Source of the DNA: AWTP1-9 sp035703165
GTDB lineage: Bacteria; Bacteroidota; Bacteroidia; Chitinophagales; Chitinophagaceae
Reading direction: 5' to 3'
Assembly (NCBI GenBank): GCA_035703165.1
Contig: DASSYR010000025.1
Location: 62,001 to 126,000 of the forward strand
Length of the DNA stretch: 64,000 nt
Position 1 is the first letter of the stretch; every line of letters begins with the position of its first letter. Shown piece by piece: positions 42,976 to 50,939 of this stretch. Under the pieces are notes generated by a model that worked only from the letters and a program-made list of their open reading frames with translations, was not told the origin of the DNA and ran no database searches. A program made the position numbers and the translations under genes.

Positions 42976-43938
42976 ATGGGTGTTTTAACGAAATTTTTAG
43001 GAATCAGGCCGTACTTATATCAACTGCTAACAGTCTTTGTTGTAGTAACAGTAGGGTGTACTACGAAAAGAATAAAAGTAAGTGATATACCTACCGATAC
43101 AGACAGAAAAGGAGTTATATCAATTAGCGTGGATGAAACATTTAAGCCGGTAATAGATGAGCAAATTAAGATCTTTGAAAATGAAAATCCGGAAGCCAAA
43201 ATAAAAGTTGAATATAAGCCGGAAGCAAATTGCTTTAAGGATTTGGATAGTGCTTCCACCCGTATGATTATTGTAACAAGAGAGCCAGATTCTGCCGAAA
43301 GGGAATATTACCTGGATAAATTGAAATACAATCTTACTTACGGGCTGCTTGCAAAGGATGCTATTGCAGTAATAGTTAACCGAAATAATCCTGACTCAAC
43401 TTTTACAAAAGATGAATTAAAACAATTACTGGATGGAACATCTCCTAAGCCTTACCGGGTGATATTTGATGGGTTAAGAGCCACAAGCACAGTGAGGTAT
43501 GCTATTGATTCTTTATTAAAAGGCAAAAAATTTGATACAAGTCGTGTCAGGGCCGTAGAATCCAGTTGGGAGGTAATTAATTATATTGCCCAAAATACTA
43601 ATGCTATCGGTTTAGTAGGTGTAAGTTGGATTGGCAATCCGGAAGATGTGGAGCAAGTAAAAATGTTGCAAAAAGTAAATATCGCTTTAGTAAAATGTGA
43701 GAATTGCTTGGAAGAAGAGAAGAATTATTATTTAAAGCCTACACAGCGGTACATTCTTTCGCAGCAATATCCTCTAACAAGGGGTTTATACTACATTGCA
43801 AAAGAAAATTATCCGGGTCTTGGCAGAGGATTTGCAGAGTTTATGTGGCAGGAAAGAGGACAGTTGATTTTTAAAAGAGCTTATCTTGCTCCGGCGCATC
43901 TACCCTTTATCATTAGAAAAACAAAAATTAATAAATAA
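42976..43938 (+). CDS. PstS-like substrate-binding lipoprotein
   Basis: A 320-residue phosphate-binding-type periplasmic domain. The lipobox VTVGC at about residue 28 indicates a lipoprotein. ISISVDETFKPVIDEQIKIF, the TREPDSAE-like segment, IAVIVNRNNPDSTFTKDEL, and GLYYIAKENYPGLGRGFAEF are the family landmarks. There are no pstC, pstA or pstB genes alongside; instead it lies between a tonB and a TPR gene, so it may act in receptor energisation or as a periplasmic sensor instead of feeding an ABC importer. Phosphate as ligand is unproven. Confidence 0.8.
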   Translation: MGVLTKFLGIRPYLYQLLTVFVVVTVGCTTKRIKVSDIPTDTDRKGVISISVDETFKPVIDEQIKIFENENPEAKIKVEYKPEANCFKDLDSASTRMIIVTREPDSAEREYYLDKLKYNLTYGLLAKDAIAVIVNRNNPDSTFTKDELKQLLDGTSPKPYRVIFDGLRATSTVRYAIDSLLKGKKFDTSRVRAVESSWEVINYIAQNTNAIGLVGVSWIGNPEDVEQVKMLQKVNIALVKCENCLEEEKNYYLKPTQRYILSQQYPLTRGLYYIAKENYPGLGRGFAEFMWQERGQLIFKRAYLAPAHLPFIIRKTKINK

Positions 43939-43976
43939 ATTTACGATTCTTAATTTTTTGTAAACAATAAATAAAC

Positions 43977-45695
43977 ATGAAAAGAAAAGCAGGTTTAGTT
44001 ACCGCTATATTATTATTAACAGGAAAATTGCTTTTATCACAAACGATTGAAGAAGCCAAAAGATTTATTTATTACGAACGTTTTAAAAGCGCTAAAGATA
44101 TTCTGGAAAAAATAGTAAATGCTAACCCCGCAAATGCAGAGGCAGCCTATTATCTGGGGCAGGCTTATATAGGCTTGGAAGAAATTGCTAATGCCAGGGC
44201 AACCTATACCAAAGCATTATCTGTTAATCCCGGTTCAGCCTTATTACATGTGGGGTCGGGGCATGTATATTATTATGAAAATAAACCTGCTGAAGCTAAA
44301 ACCGAGTTTGAAGGCGCCATTAGCATAACAAAAGGGAAAGATCCGGTAGTTCTTAATGCCATAGCCCATGCAACAGCCGATACCAAAAATGGTGATTTTA
44401 ATTATGGTGTGGAAAAGGCAAAAATGGCAATTGAATTATCAAAGAAAAAAGTTGACCCCGATTATTATGTAAACCTGGGTGATAACTATCGTGGATTAAT
44501 TCAGGGAGGAGATGCAAAACTTGCATTTGATGCAGCTTTGGCTATAAACCCAAAGCTGGCCGAGGCAAAATACAAAACAGGTAAGATTTTTGAAACACAA
44601 AACAATAGGGATGTGTTTATTCCTTTATACGAAGAAGCCACTGTGATAGACCCCAACTATGGCCCCGCCTGGCGTGCTTTGTACGTTTATTATTATTTTC
44701 GTGATGTTTCAAAAGCAGGAATTTATTTTGACAAATATTTTCAAACGGCAGACCATGACGAACGGTTAGAATACGATCGTATAGATTTAAAATATGCACA
44801 GGAAAAATATGATGAAGCAATTAGCAGCGCTAATGCATTAGCTATTAAACTTGGCAAAGACGTAAAGCCAAGATTGTATCGTTTATTGGGATACAGTTAC
44901 ATGAAAAAAAATGACTTCGCTTCTGCAAAAAGCAATTTCACCATTTTTGTGCAAAAAGCGGCTTCTGATGAAATCACCTCCAGAAACTATGCAGATATTG
45001 CCAAAGTACTTACCAACCTGACAGGAAGTGAAAAAGAAGCTTTTGTTTATTATCAGAAAGCCATAGAAACAGATAGTTTACCCAAAAATAAAAGTGATTT
45101 GGCAAAAACTGCGGCTGATTTAGCAAAAAAATTAAATGATTTGCCTTTACAAATTGAATGGATGACCAAATCTTACTCGCTTGCTAAGAGTCCATCGAAT
45201 GTAGATCTGTATAATTTAGGGAGGGCTTATTATGATGCCGGCTTTTATACTGTTTGTGATAGTATAGGAAATTTATATTCGCAAAAATATCCTAATCATA
45301 CATATGGTTATTATCTAAGAGCTCTTGCTAATTCAAAGATCGATTCTACAATGGAACTTGGGATGGCAAACGTTCATTTCCAAAAGATAATTGATATAGG
45401 CTCACTTGACAGCTTAAATAATAAGTCGCAGTTAAAACTGGCGTATCGTTATTTTGTCGGGTATTACACTTTTGTAAAAAAGGATTATCAGACAGCGGTA
45501 ACTTTTTGTGATAAGATATTAAGCCTGTTTCCTGGTGATGCAGAGGCACAAAGTTGGAAAGATGCTTTAAGTAAACCAGCTCAAAAACAAACTGCCCCGT
45601 CTCCGGGTAAACCCAAAACCAATGGCGCTAATACAAAAGCAAATGTGGTTGCCGGAAATATACCCCCAAGAAAAACTATACATTTCACGATTTAA
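43977..45695 (+). CDS. Exported TPR-repeat protein in the tonB cluster
   Basis: A 572-residue protein with a signal peptide (MKRKAGLVTAILLLTGKLLLSQ) followed by consecutive tetratricopeptide helices over most of its length (for example ANAEAAYYLGQAYIGLEEIA at about 48-67 and YKTGKIFETQNN at about 198). The C terminus (about 535-572) is Pro/Lys/Asn-rich and ends without a sorting domain. TPR arrays bind partner proteins; here a partner in the TonB/PstS-like assembly is likely. It is followed by a clear terminator. Confidence 0.82.
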   Translation: MKRKAGLVTAILLLTGKLLLSQTIEEAKRFIYYERFKSAKDILEKIVNANPANAEAAYYLGQAYIGLEEIANARATYTKALSVNPGSALLHVGSGHVYYYENKPAEAKTEFEGAISITKGKDPVVLNAIAHATADTKNGDFNYGVEKAKMAIELSKKKVDPDYYVNLGDNYRGLIQGGDAKLAFDAALAINPKLAEAKYKTGKIFETQNNRDVFIPLYEEATVIDPNYGPAWRALYVYYYFRDVSKAGIYFDKYFQTADHDERLEYDRIDLKYAQEKYDEAISSANALAIKLGKDVKPRLYRLLGYSYMKKNDFASAKSNFTIFVQKAASDEITSRNYADIAKVLTNLTGSEKEAFVYYQKAIETDSLPKNKSDLAKTAADLAKKLNDLPLQIEWMTKSYSLAKSPSNVDLYNLGRAYYDAGFYTVCDSIGNLYSQKYPNHTYGYYLRALANSKIDSTMELGMANVHFQKIIDIGSLDSLNNKSQLKLAYRYFVGYYTFVKKDYQTAVTFCDKILSLFPGDAEAQSWKDALSKPAQKQTAPSPGKPKTNGANTKANVVAGNIPPRKTIHFTI

Positions 45696-45716
45696 TTTTA
45701 TAACTACTTAAAATGT

Positions 45717-45752
45717 AAATAATCCTCTCGTAAAGGGGATTATTTGTTTTTA
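45717..45752 (+). terminator. Terminator of the tonB cluster
   Basis: AAATAATCCTCT and AGGGGATTATTT pair (one G-U) around CGTAA, followed by GTTTTT. It separates the TPR gene from the nuo promoter. Confidence 0.8.
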
Positions 45753-45759
45753 TAATTTC

Positions 45760-45789
45760 TTGTTTTTCAGCACTGCTACCTTATTTTTG
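45760..45789 (+). promoter_or_regulatory. Promoter of the nuo operon
   Basis: TTG (45760-45762), exactly 19 bases and TATTTTTG (45782-45789) match the Bacteroidota -33/-7 consensus. A start near 45796 would precede the nuoA ATG by about 14 bases. Confidence 0.65.
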
Positions 45790-45809
45790 TGGTTTAGTAA
45801 TAAGGCACT

Positions 45810-46217
45810 ATGGATTTATTCTTATTGCAAGTAGCCAACCCAACTGCTGAGACCGGTACTTCTGCGAATTACTTTCCGATTGGTATCCAGTTTTTGTTTG
45901 CCATATTTTTTGTGGGGGTAATGATGGCCTTAACACACTGGCTGGGGCCTAAACGCAAAACAGCCGATAAATTAGCCAATTTTGAAAGTGGTATTGAGCA
46001 GGTGGGTAATGCCCGTCAGCCAATGGCCATCAAGTACTTTTTAGTGGCCATTTTGTTTGTGTTATTTGATGTGGAAGTAATCTTCTTTTATCCATACGCT
46101 GTTATTTTTAAAGGGTTAGGTTGGGGAGGATTTACCGCCGTGCTGATGTTTGTGAGTTTCTTTCTTGCCGGTTTTTATTATATCATTAAGAAAGGAGCTT
46201 TGGATTGGGAGGATTAA
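45810..46217 (+). CDS. nuoA: NADH-quinone oxidoreductase subunit A
   Basis: Membrane-arm subunit of complex I, 135 residues with three helices (about 22-44, 80-100, 105-128). KYFLVAILFVLFDVEVIFFYPYA (family signature with the conserved Asp/Glu pair FDVEVIFFYP) and FESGIEQVGNARQPMAIKYF (the loop at the quinone site) are present. First gene of a 14-subunit operon, about 20 bases after a consensus promoter. Confidence 0.96.
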   Translation: MDLFLLQVANPTAETGTSANYFPIGIQFLFAIFFVGVMMALTHWLGPKRKTADKLANFESGIEQVGNARQPMAIKYFLVAILFVLFDVEVIFFYPYAVIFKGLGWGGFTAVLMFVSFFLAGFYYIIKKGALDWED

Positions 46218-46218
46218 T

Positions 46219-46314
46219 AATTGAGCAATGTGCCAATTAGCAAATGAGACGATGAAACTATTAAGCCTGGATTTTGTTATACAAAGGTCATTGTCAAATT
46301 ATCAAATTGAATTT
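46219..46314. repeat. AATTTG-type hairpin spacer between nuoA and nuoB
   Basis: CAATGTGCCAATTAGCAAATG (46226-46246) can pair with CATTGTCAAATTATCAAATTG (46289-46309) at about 15 of 21 positions. The loop is about 42 bases. The same word type recurs in the nuoB-C spacer. Confidence 0.55.
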
Positions 46315-46905
46315 ATGTCACGTCCGGTTCAATATAATGTAACACCCATACCTGCAGATATTAATAATAGTCTGCAAGTGGCACCCATGCCAGCAGGACA
46401 TAGCGGTGAGGGTTTTTTCGCTACCAAACTGGAAAGCGTGGTGGGTTTGGCCCGTGCCAATTCTATCTGGCCTTTGCCTTTTGCTACCTCTTGTTGCGGT
46501 ATTGAATTCATGGCTACCATGGGCTCGCATTACGACCTGGCAAGATTTGGAAGTGAAAGGGTAGGATTTTCTCCCCGCCAGTGTGATTTGTTAATGGTAA
46601 TGGGAACCATTGCTAAAAAGATGGGTCCGGTATTGAAACAGGTGTATTTGCAAATGGCTGAACCCAGGTGGGTGATTGCCGTAGGAGCCTGTGCATCCTC
46701 CGGGGGCATATTTGATACTTACAGTGTATTGCAGGGAATTGACCAGATTATCCCGGTGGATGTTTATGTCCCCGGTTGCCCTCCAAGACCAGAAGCAATT
46801 ATTGATGGAGTAATAAGAATACAGGAGTTAATTCATAACGAACCATTGAGAAGAAGGAACAGCGAACATTATAAAGCCTTATTAGAAAGTTACGGAATAC
46901 AGTAA
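46315..46905 (+). CDS. nuoB: NADH-quinone oxidoreductase subunit B
   Basis: Peripheral-arm subunit holding Fe-S cluster N2, the last electron donor to quinone. The start MSRPVQYNVTPIPADIN (46315) leaves 196 residues; the longer frame runs through the spacer repeat. The N2 ligands are in the tandem Cys of FATSCCGIEFMAT, in AVGACASSGGIFDTYS and in YVPGCPPRPEAII. The start site is preferred because the extension is made of repeat sequence. Confidence 0.96.
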   Translation: MSRPVQYNVTPIPADINNSLQVAPMPAGHSGEGFFATKLESVVGLARANSIWPLPFATSCCGIEFMATMGSHYDLARFGSERVGFSPRQCDLLMVMGTIAKKMGPVLKQVYLQMAEPRWVIAVGACASSGGIFDTYSVLQGIDQIIPVDVYVPGCPPRPEAIIDGVIRIQELIHNEPLRRRNSEHYKALLESYGIQ

Positions 46906-46988
46906 TTTGACAATTTGAAAATTTGGCAATGTGCCAATTAAAAGCCTGAAGCCATTTTCAAATCTTCAAATTTCCAAATCTTCAAATT
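46904..46988. repeat. AATTTG-type hairpin spacer between nuoB and nuoC
   Basis: AATTTGACAATTTGAAAATT (46904-46923, extended to GGCAATG at 46931) pairs with a matching arm ending AAATCTTCAAATT (46988): 21 of 28 outer positions complement. The arms are themselves made of the word AATTTG(A/G)(C/A)A. The first two bases overlap the nuoB stop codon. Confidence 0.65.
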
Positions 46989-46991
46989 GAA

Positions 46992-47507
46992 ATGTTGACA
47001 AACGAACATATAAAGAATAAGCTGATTGAAAAATTTGGTGATGCACTCACTGATTTTTCAGAGCCTTATGGAATGCTCACATTTGAAGCGCCAAAGGATT
47101 TGAATTTAAAAGTGATGCAATTTCTTTTTGACGATGCTGAACTGCGTTTTCAATTCTTGACTGATTTGCAGGCGGTGCACTACCCTGATAATAAAGGAAG
47201 AGAATTAGCGGTGGTTTATCACTTACATAATTTGGCAGATAATGTTCGTATCCGTTTTAAAGTGTTTACCAGCATTGAGCAGCCGGATGTATATACTGCC
47301 ACCAAATTATACGAATCGGCTAACTGGATGGAGAGAGAAACCTATGATTTCTTTGGGATAAACTTTGTGGGTCATCCTAATTTAAAACGTATCCTTAATG
47401 TAGATGAGATGGATTATTTTCCGATGCGGAAAGAATTTCCGTTAGAAGACCAGACGAGGGTGGATAAGGATGATGAAATGTTTGGAAGAGGTGGAAGTTT
47501 TAATTAA
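46992..47507 (+). CDS. nuoC: NADH-quinone oxidoreductase subunit C
   Basis: Peripheral-arm 30-kDa-type subunit of 171 residues. The signature ESANWMERETYDFFGINFVGHPNLKRIL (split: ERETYDFFGI, then HPNLKRIL) and the DEMDYFPMRKEFPLE tail (about 138-152) are present. NuoC and NuoD are separate genes here, unlike the fused NuoCD of E. coli. Confidence 0.95.
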   Translation: MLTNEHIKNKLIEKFGDALTDFSEPYGMLTFEAPKDLNLKVMQFLFDDAELRFQFLTDLQAVHYPDNKGRELAVVYHLHNLADNVRIRFKVFTSIEQPDVYTATKLYESANWMERETYDFFGINFVGHPNLKRILNVDEMDYFPMRKEFPLEDQTRVDKDDEMFGRGGSFN

Positions 47508-47636
47508 ACGATTTGACAATTCGGCAATGTAACAATGAAATGGTTGGATATTGATAAAAACGTACAAGTGTGCGACGCAAGAAACGATGCACGATGAATA
47601 AAAAGTTGGGAATAAAAATTAATTATAAACAAAAAG
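47508..47636. repeat. nuoC-nuoD spacer, unpaired AATTTG-type remnant
   Basis: GATTTGACAATTCGGCAATG at 47511-47530 has the same words as the left arms before nuoB and nuoC, but no facing arm is found: the following 100 bases are unrelated. It may be half of a broken hairpin. Confidence 0.4.
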
Positions 47637-47662
47637 CTTTAAGTCCCTTCCGGGATTTAAGG
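47637..47662 (+). repeat. Hairpin in the nuoC-nuoD spacer
   Basis: CTTTAAGTCCC and GGGATTTAAGG pair (two G-U) around TTCC. It is of the same AAGTCCC/GGGATTT type as the nuoH leader. Confidence 0.6.
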
Positions 47663-47670
47663 AAAAATAA

Positions 47671-47696
47671 AATTCCCCTTTAGGGGTTAGAGGCTC
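47671..47696 (+). promoter_or_regulatory. Leader hairpin and second G-run at the nuoD start
   Basis: CCCC-TTTA-GGGG (47675-47686) is followed by TTAGAGG and, three bases later, the ATG. The C-run can pair with either the adjacent G-run or the GAGG near the ATG, so the element could open or close the ribosome site. Confidence 0.55.
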
Positions 47697-48929
47697 ATGT
47701 CTGACGTACTGCATCCTCATATAAAACTACCGGAAGGTTCAATAGAGAAACAAACAACTACTCTGAACCTGGGGCCAACACACCCCGCTACCCACGGTGT
47801 GTTTCAGAATATCCTTGAATTAGATGGTGAACGAATTGTGAGTGCCGAACCAACCGTAGGTTATATCCACCGGGCTTTTGAAAAAATAGCGGAGCGTCGT
47901 CCATTGTACCAGATTACTCCCTTAACAGACAGGTTAAATTATTGCTCATCGCCCATCAATAACATGGGATGGCATTTAACCTGTGAAAAATTATTGGGCG
48001 TTAAAACTCCCAAGCGGGTTGATTATTTACGCATCATCATCATGGAACTGGCTCGTATTGCCGACCATTTGATTTGTAATTCTATTGTGGGGGTGGATAC
48101 CGGTGCTTATACCGGCTTTCTGTACGTGATGCAATACCGTGAATTAATTTATGAAATATATGAAGAAGTATGTGGCTCCCGTCTTACTACTAATATTGGG
48201 CGTATTGGCGGTTTTGAAAGGAATTTCACAAATACAGCGTTTGAGAAACTCGAAAAATTCTTAAAGGAATATCCCAAAGTGCTCAAAGAGTTTGAAAACC
48301 TCTTTACCCGTAACCGCATATTTATGGAGCGTACCATTGGTTGTGGTACTATCAGTGCGGAAAGAGCATTGAATTACGGATTTACTGGTCCAAACCTTCG
48401 TGCTGCCGGTGTGGATTATGATGTTCGGGTGCATTCTCCTTATTCTTCTTATGAAGATGTACAATTTGAAATCCCGGTTGGTACAACGGGTGATTGTTAT
48501 GACCGTTTTTTAGTACGTAACCAGGAGATGTGGCAATCCTTAAGCATCATTGAACAAGCCTATAAAAAAGTGCAAGAATTTAAAGGCGCTGAAGCAGAAG
48601 TATATCATGCGGATGCTCCTGAATATTATTTACCTGAGAAGGAAGATGTATATACCAAAATGGAAGCATTGATCTGGCACTTTAAGATCATCATGGGTGA
48701 AACAGATATTCCAAAAGGTGAAGTATATCATAGTGTGGAAGGAGCAAATGGTGAATTAGGATTTTATTTAATCAGTGATGGTGGACGTACGCCTTATCGT
48801 TTGCATTTCCGTCGTCCCTGTTTTGTTTATTACCAGGCATACCCGGAGTTGGTGAAAGGAGCAATGTTGAGTGATGCTATTGTGATTATGAGTAGTTTAA
48901 ATTTGATTGCGGGAGAGATGGACGCATAA
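47697..48929 (+). CDS. nuoD: NADH-quinone oxidoreductase subunit D
   Basis: 49-kDa-type subunit forming the quinone site with NuoB; 410 residues. LNLGPTHPATHGVFQNILEL (about 24-43), GYIHRAFEKIAE and the IGRIGG segment are conserved, and the C-terminal FRRPCFVYYQAYPEL and IVIMSSLNLIAGEMDA close the protein as in other complex I 49-kDa subunits. The start is preceded by a leader hairpin. Confidence 0.96.
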   Translation: MSDVLHPHIKLPEGSIEKQTTTLNLGPTHPATHGVFQNILELDGERIVSAEPTVGYIHRAFEKIAERRPLYQITPLTDRLNYCSSPINNMGWHLTCEKLLGVKTPKRVDYLRIIIMELARIADHLICNSIVGVDTGAYTGFLYVMQYRELIYEIYEEVCGSRLTTNIGRIGGFERNFTNTAFEKLEKFLKEYPKVLKEFENLFTRNRIFMERTIGCGTISAERALNYGFTGPNLRAAGVDYDVRVHSPYSSYEDVQFEIPVGTTGDCYDRFLVRNQEMWQSLSIIEQAYKKVQEFKGAEAEVYHADAPEYYLPEKEDVYTKMEALIWHFKIIMGETDIPKGEVYHSVEGANGELGFYLISDGGRTPYRLHFRRPCFVYYQAYPELVKGAMLSDAIVIMSSLNLIAGEMDA

Positions 48930-48930
48930 A

Positions 48931-49006
48931 AACTAAAAATTAAAAAGTAAAAAGTCAAAATAATTTAATGTGCATTTTTTGACTTTTGAATTTTGACTTT
49001 TGAATT
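48931..49006. repeat. AAAAGTC-type hairpin spacer between nuoD and nuoE
   Basis: Left arm 48931-48960 (ending AAAAAGTCAAAA) and right arm 48977-49006 (TTTTGACTTTTGAATTTTG onward) match at 24 of 30 positions. The loop is 16 bases. Confidence 0.7.
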
Positions 49007-49009
49007 GAT

Positions 49010-49510
49010 ATGATAAAATTTTCAGAAGAGAAGTTAAAGCAGGTACAAAACATTATTACCCGCTATCCTGACGGTAAGCAGAAAAGTGCGTTGTTGCCAG
49101 TATTGCATTTGGCGCAGGAAGAATTTGGCGGATGGTTGAGTAGCGAAGCAATGGATTATGTAGCTTCTTTATTAAATATTGAGCCGATTGAAGTGTATGA
49201 AGTAGCTACTTTCTACAGCATGTATAATTTAAAGCCGGTGGGTAAATACATGTTTGAAGTTTGTCAAACCGGCCCTTGCATGATTAGTGGTAGTGATAAT
49301 ATTGTGGCATATATCTATGAAAAGCTCGGCATTAAACCCGGTGAAACAACGGCTGATGGAATGTTTACCTTGAAAACAGTGGAATGTTTGGGCGCCTGTG
49401 GTTATGCGCCGATGATGCAGTTGGGTAAAATTTATAAAGAGCATTTGACCAAAGAAAAAGTGGATGCGATAATTGAAGAGTGCAGAAGGAATGCGGTGGT
49501 GAATAATTAG
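49010..49510 (+). CDS. nuoE: NADH-quinone oxidoreductase subunit E
   Basis: 24-kDa-type subunit, 166 residues, carrying a [2Fe-2S] cluster with Cys ligands in FEVCQTGPCMISG and VECLGACGYAPMM. The helical N-terminal part (LLPVLHLAQEEFGGWLS) precedes the thioredoxin-like domain. The start follows a hairpin spacer. Confidence 0.96.
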   Translation: MIKFSEEKLKQVQNIITRYPDGKQKSALLPVLHLAQEEFGGWLSSEAMDYVASLLNIEPIEVYEVATFYSMYNLKPVGKYMFEVCQTGPCMISGSDNIVAYIYEKLGIKPGETTADGMFTLKTVECLGACGYAPMMQLGKIYKEHLTKEKVDAIIEECRRNAVVNN

Positions 49511-49577
49511 AAATTCAAAAGTAAAAATTCAAAAACGAGAAGAATGTTTTGAATTTTGACTTTTAACTTTTGACTTT
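49511..49577. repeat. AAAAGTC-type hairpin spacer between nuoE and nuoF
   Basis: Left arm 49511-49534 (AAATTCAAAAGTAAAAATTC onward) and right arm 49554-49577 (ending AACTTTTGACTTT) pair at 21 of 24 positions, with a 19-base loop. This is the best-matched member of the family in the window. Confidence 0.75.
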
Positions 49578-49582
49578 ACAGA

Positions 49583-50938
49583 ATGGGAGTAAAATTATTA
49601 TTAGAAAAAGCACATGTAGAAAACATCCGCCTGTATGATGTGTACAGGAGAGAGGGTGGTTACCGCAGTGTGGAGAAGGCATTAAAGACCATGAGTCCCG
49701 ACCAGGTGACGGAAGAAGTGAAGAAGAGTGGATTACGTGGACGTGGTGGTGCAGGTTTCCCTGCCGGTATGAAATGGAGTTTCCTTGCCAAACCGGAAGG
49801 CGTTCCCCGTTATCTCGTGTGCAATGCGGATGAATCTGAACCCGGAACATTTAAGGACAGGTATTTGATGGAATTCATTCCTCACCTGCTGATTGAAGGA
49901 TTAATTGTATCTTCTTACGCGATAGGTAGTAACAGAACTTACATCTATATCCGTGGTGAATATGTATGGATTGTTGATATATTGGAACAAGCCATTGCTG
50001 AAGCAAAGAACAATGGCTGGCTTGGTAAAAATATTTTAGGTAGCGGTTTTGATTGTGAAATTTATATTCACAGGGGCGCCGGTGCTTATATCTGTGGTGA
50101 AGAGACGGCTTTGCTGGAATCGTTAGAAGGTAAAAGAGGCAACCCAAGACTTAAACCCCCTTTCCCTGCAGTAAAAGGTTTGTACGGTTGTCCAACGGTG
50201 GTGAATAATGTAGAAACTTTAGCAGCGGTAGTGCCTATTGTTAATTTAGGTGGCGATGAATATGCGAAAATTGGTATAGGTCGTTCTACTGGTACGAAAT
50301 TAATTTCTGCTTGTGGTAATATTAATAAACCCGGTGTATATGAAATTGATATGACCATCAGCGTAGAAGAATTTATTTATAGTGATGAATACTGTGGTGG
50401 GATTAAAAACGGGAAACGTTTGAAAGCTTGTATTCCCGGAGGGTCATCTGTTCCTATTCTTCCGGCTAACTTATTATTGAAAACGGCCAAAGGGGAAACC
50501 CGTTATATGAACTATGAAAGTTTAAGTGATGGTGGTTTCGCAACAGGTACAATGATGGGTAGCGGTGGATTTATTGTACTGGATGAAAATCAATGTGTGG
50601 TGAAAAATACTTATACATTGACTCGTTTCTACCGTCACGAAAGTTGCGGACAATGTTCGCCCTGCCGTGAAGGAACAGGATGGATGGAAAAGATATTGTG
50701 GAATATTGAGAATGGAAAAGGAAAGATGAGTGATATTGATTTGCTGTGGGATATTCAACGCAAGATAGAAGGAAATACTATTTGTCCGTTAGGTGATGCA
50801 GCAGCATGGCCGGTAGCAGCAGCGATAAGACATTTCAGAGATGAATTTGAATGGCATGTACTGAACCCGGATAAATGTTTGACGGAGAATTACGGCCTGC
50901 GTCATTATGCAGACCCGATTCATGTACCGGTGGCATGA
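49583..50938 (+). CDS. nuoF: NADH-quinone oxidoreductase subunit F
   Basis: 51-kDa-type subunit, 451 residues, binding NADH, FMN and a [4Fe-4S] cluster. GLRGRGGAGFPAGMKWSF (about 50-67) and NADESEPGTFKDR are the FMN/NADH sites; the N3 cluster ligands are CGQCSPC (about 355-361) and the Cys of GNTICPLGDAAAWP. It is followed at once by the left arm of the split hairpin. Confidence 0.97.
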   Translation: MGVKLLLEKAHVENIRLYDVYRREGGYRSVEKALKTMSPDQVTEEVKKSGLRGRGGAGFPAGMKWSFLAKPEGVPRYLVCNADESEPGTFKDRYLMEFIPHLLIEGLIVSSYAIGSNRTYIYIRGEYVWIVDILEQAIAEAKNNGWLGKNILGSGFDCEIYIHRGAGAYICGEETALLESLEGKRGNPRLKPPFPAVKGLYGCPTVVNNVETLAAVVPIVNLGGDEYAKIGIGRSTGTKLISACGNINKPGVYEIDMTISVEEFIYSDEYCGGIKNGKRLKACIPGGSSVPILPANLLLKTAKGETRYMNYESLSDGGFATGTMMGSGGFIVLDENQCVVKNTYTLTRFYRHESCGQCSPCREGTGWMEKILWNIENGKGKMSDIDLLWDIQRKIEGNTICPLGDAAAWPVAAAIRHFRDEFEWHVLNPDKCLTENYGLRHYADPIHVPVA

Positions 50939-50939
50939 G

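Noticed and set aside
49563..50758. Several long minus-strand open frames inside nuoE, nuoF and nuoG
   Set aside because: They are shadows of well-conserved plus-strand subunits; they have no family resemblance and begin or end inside the real genes at arbitrary points.
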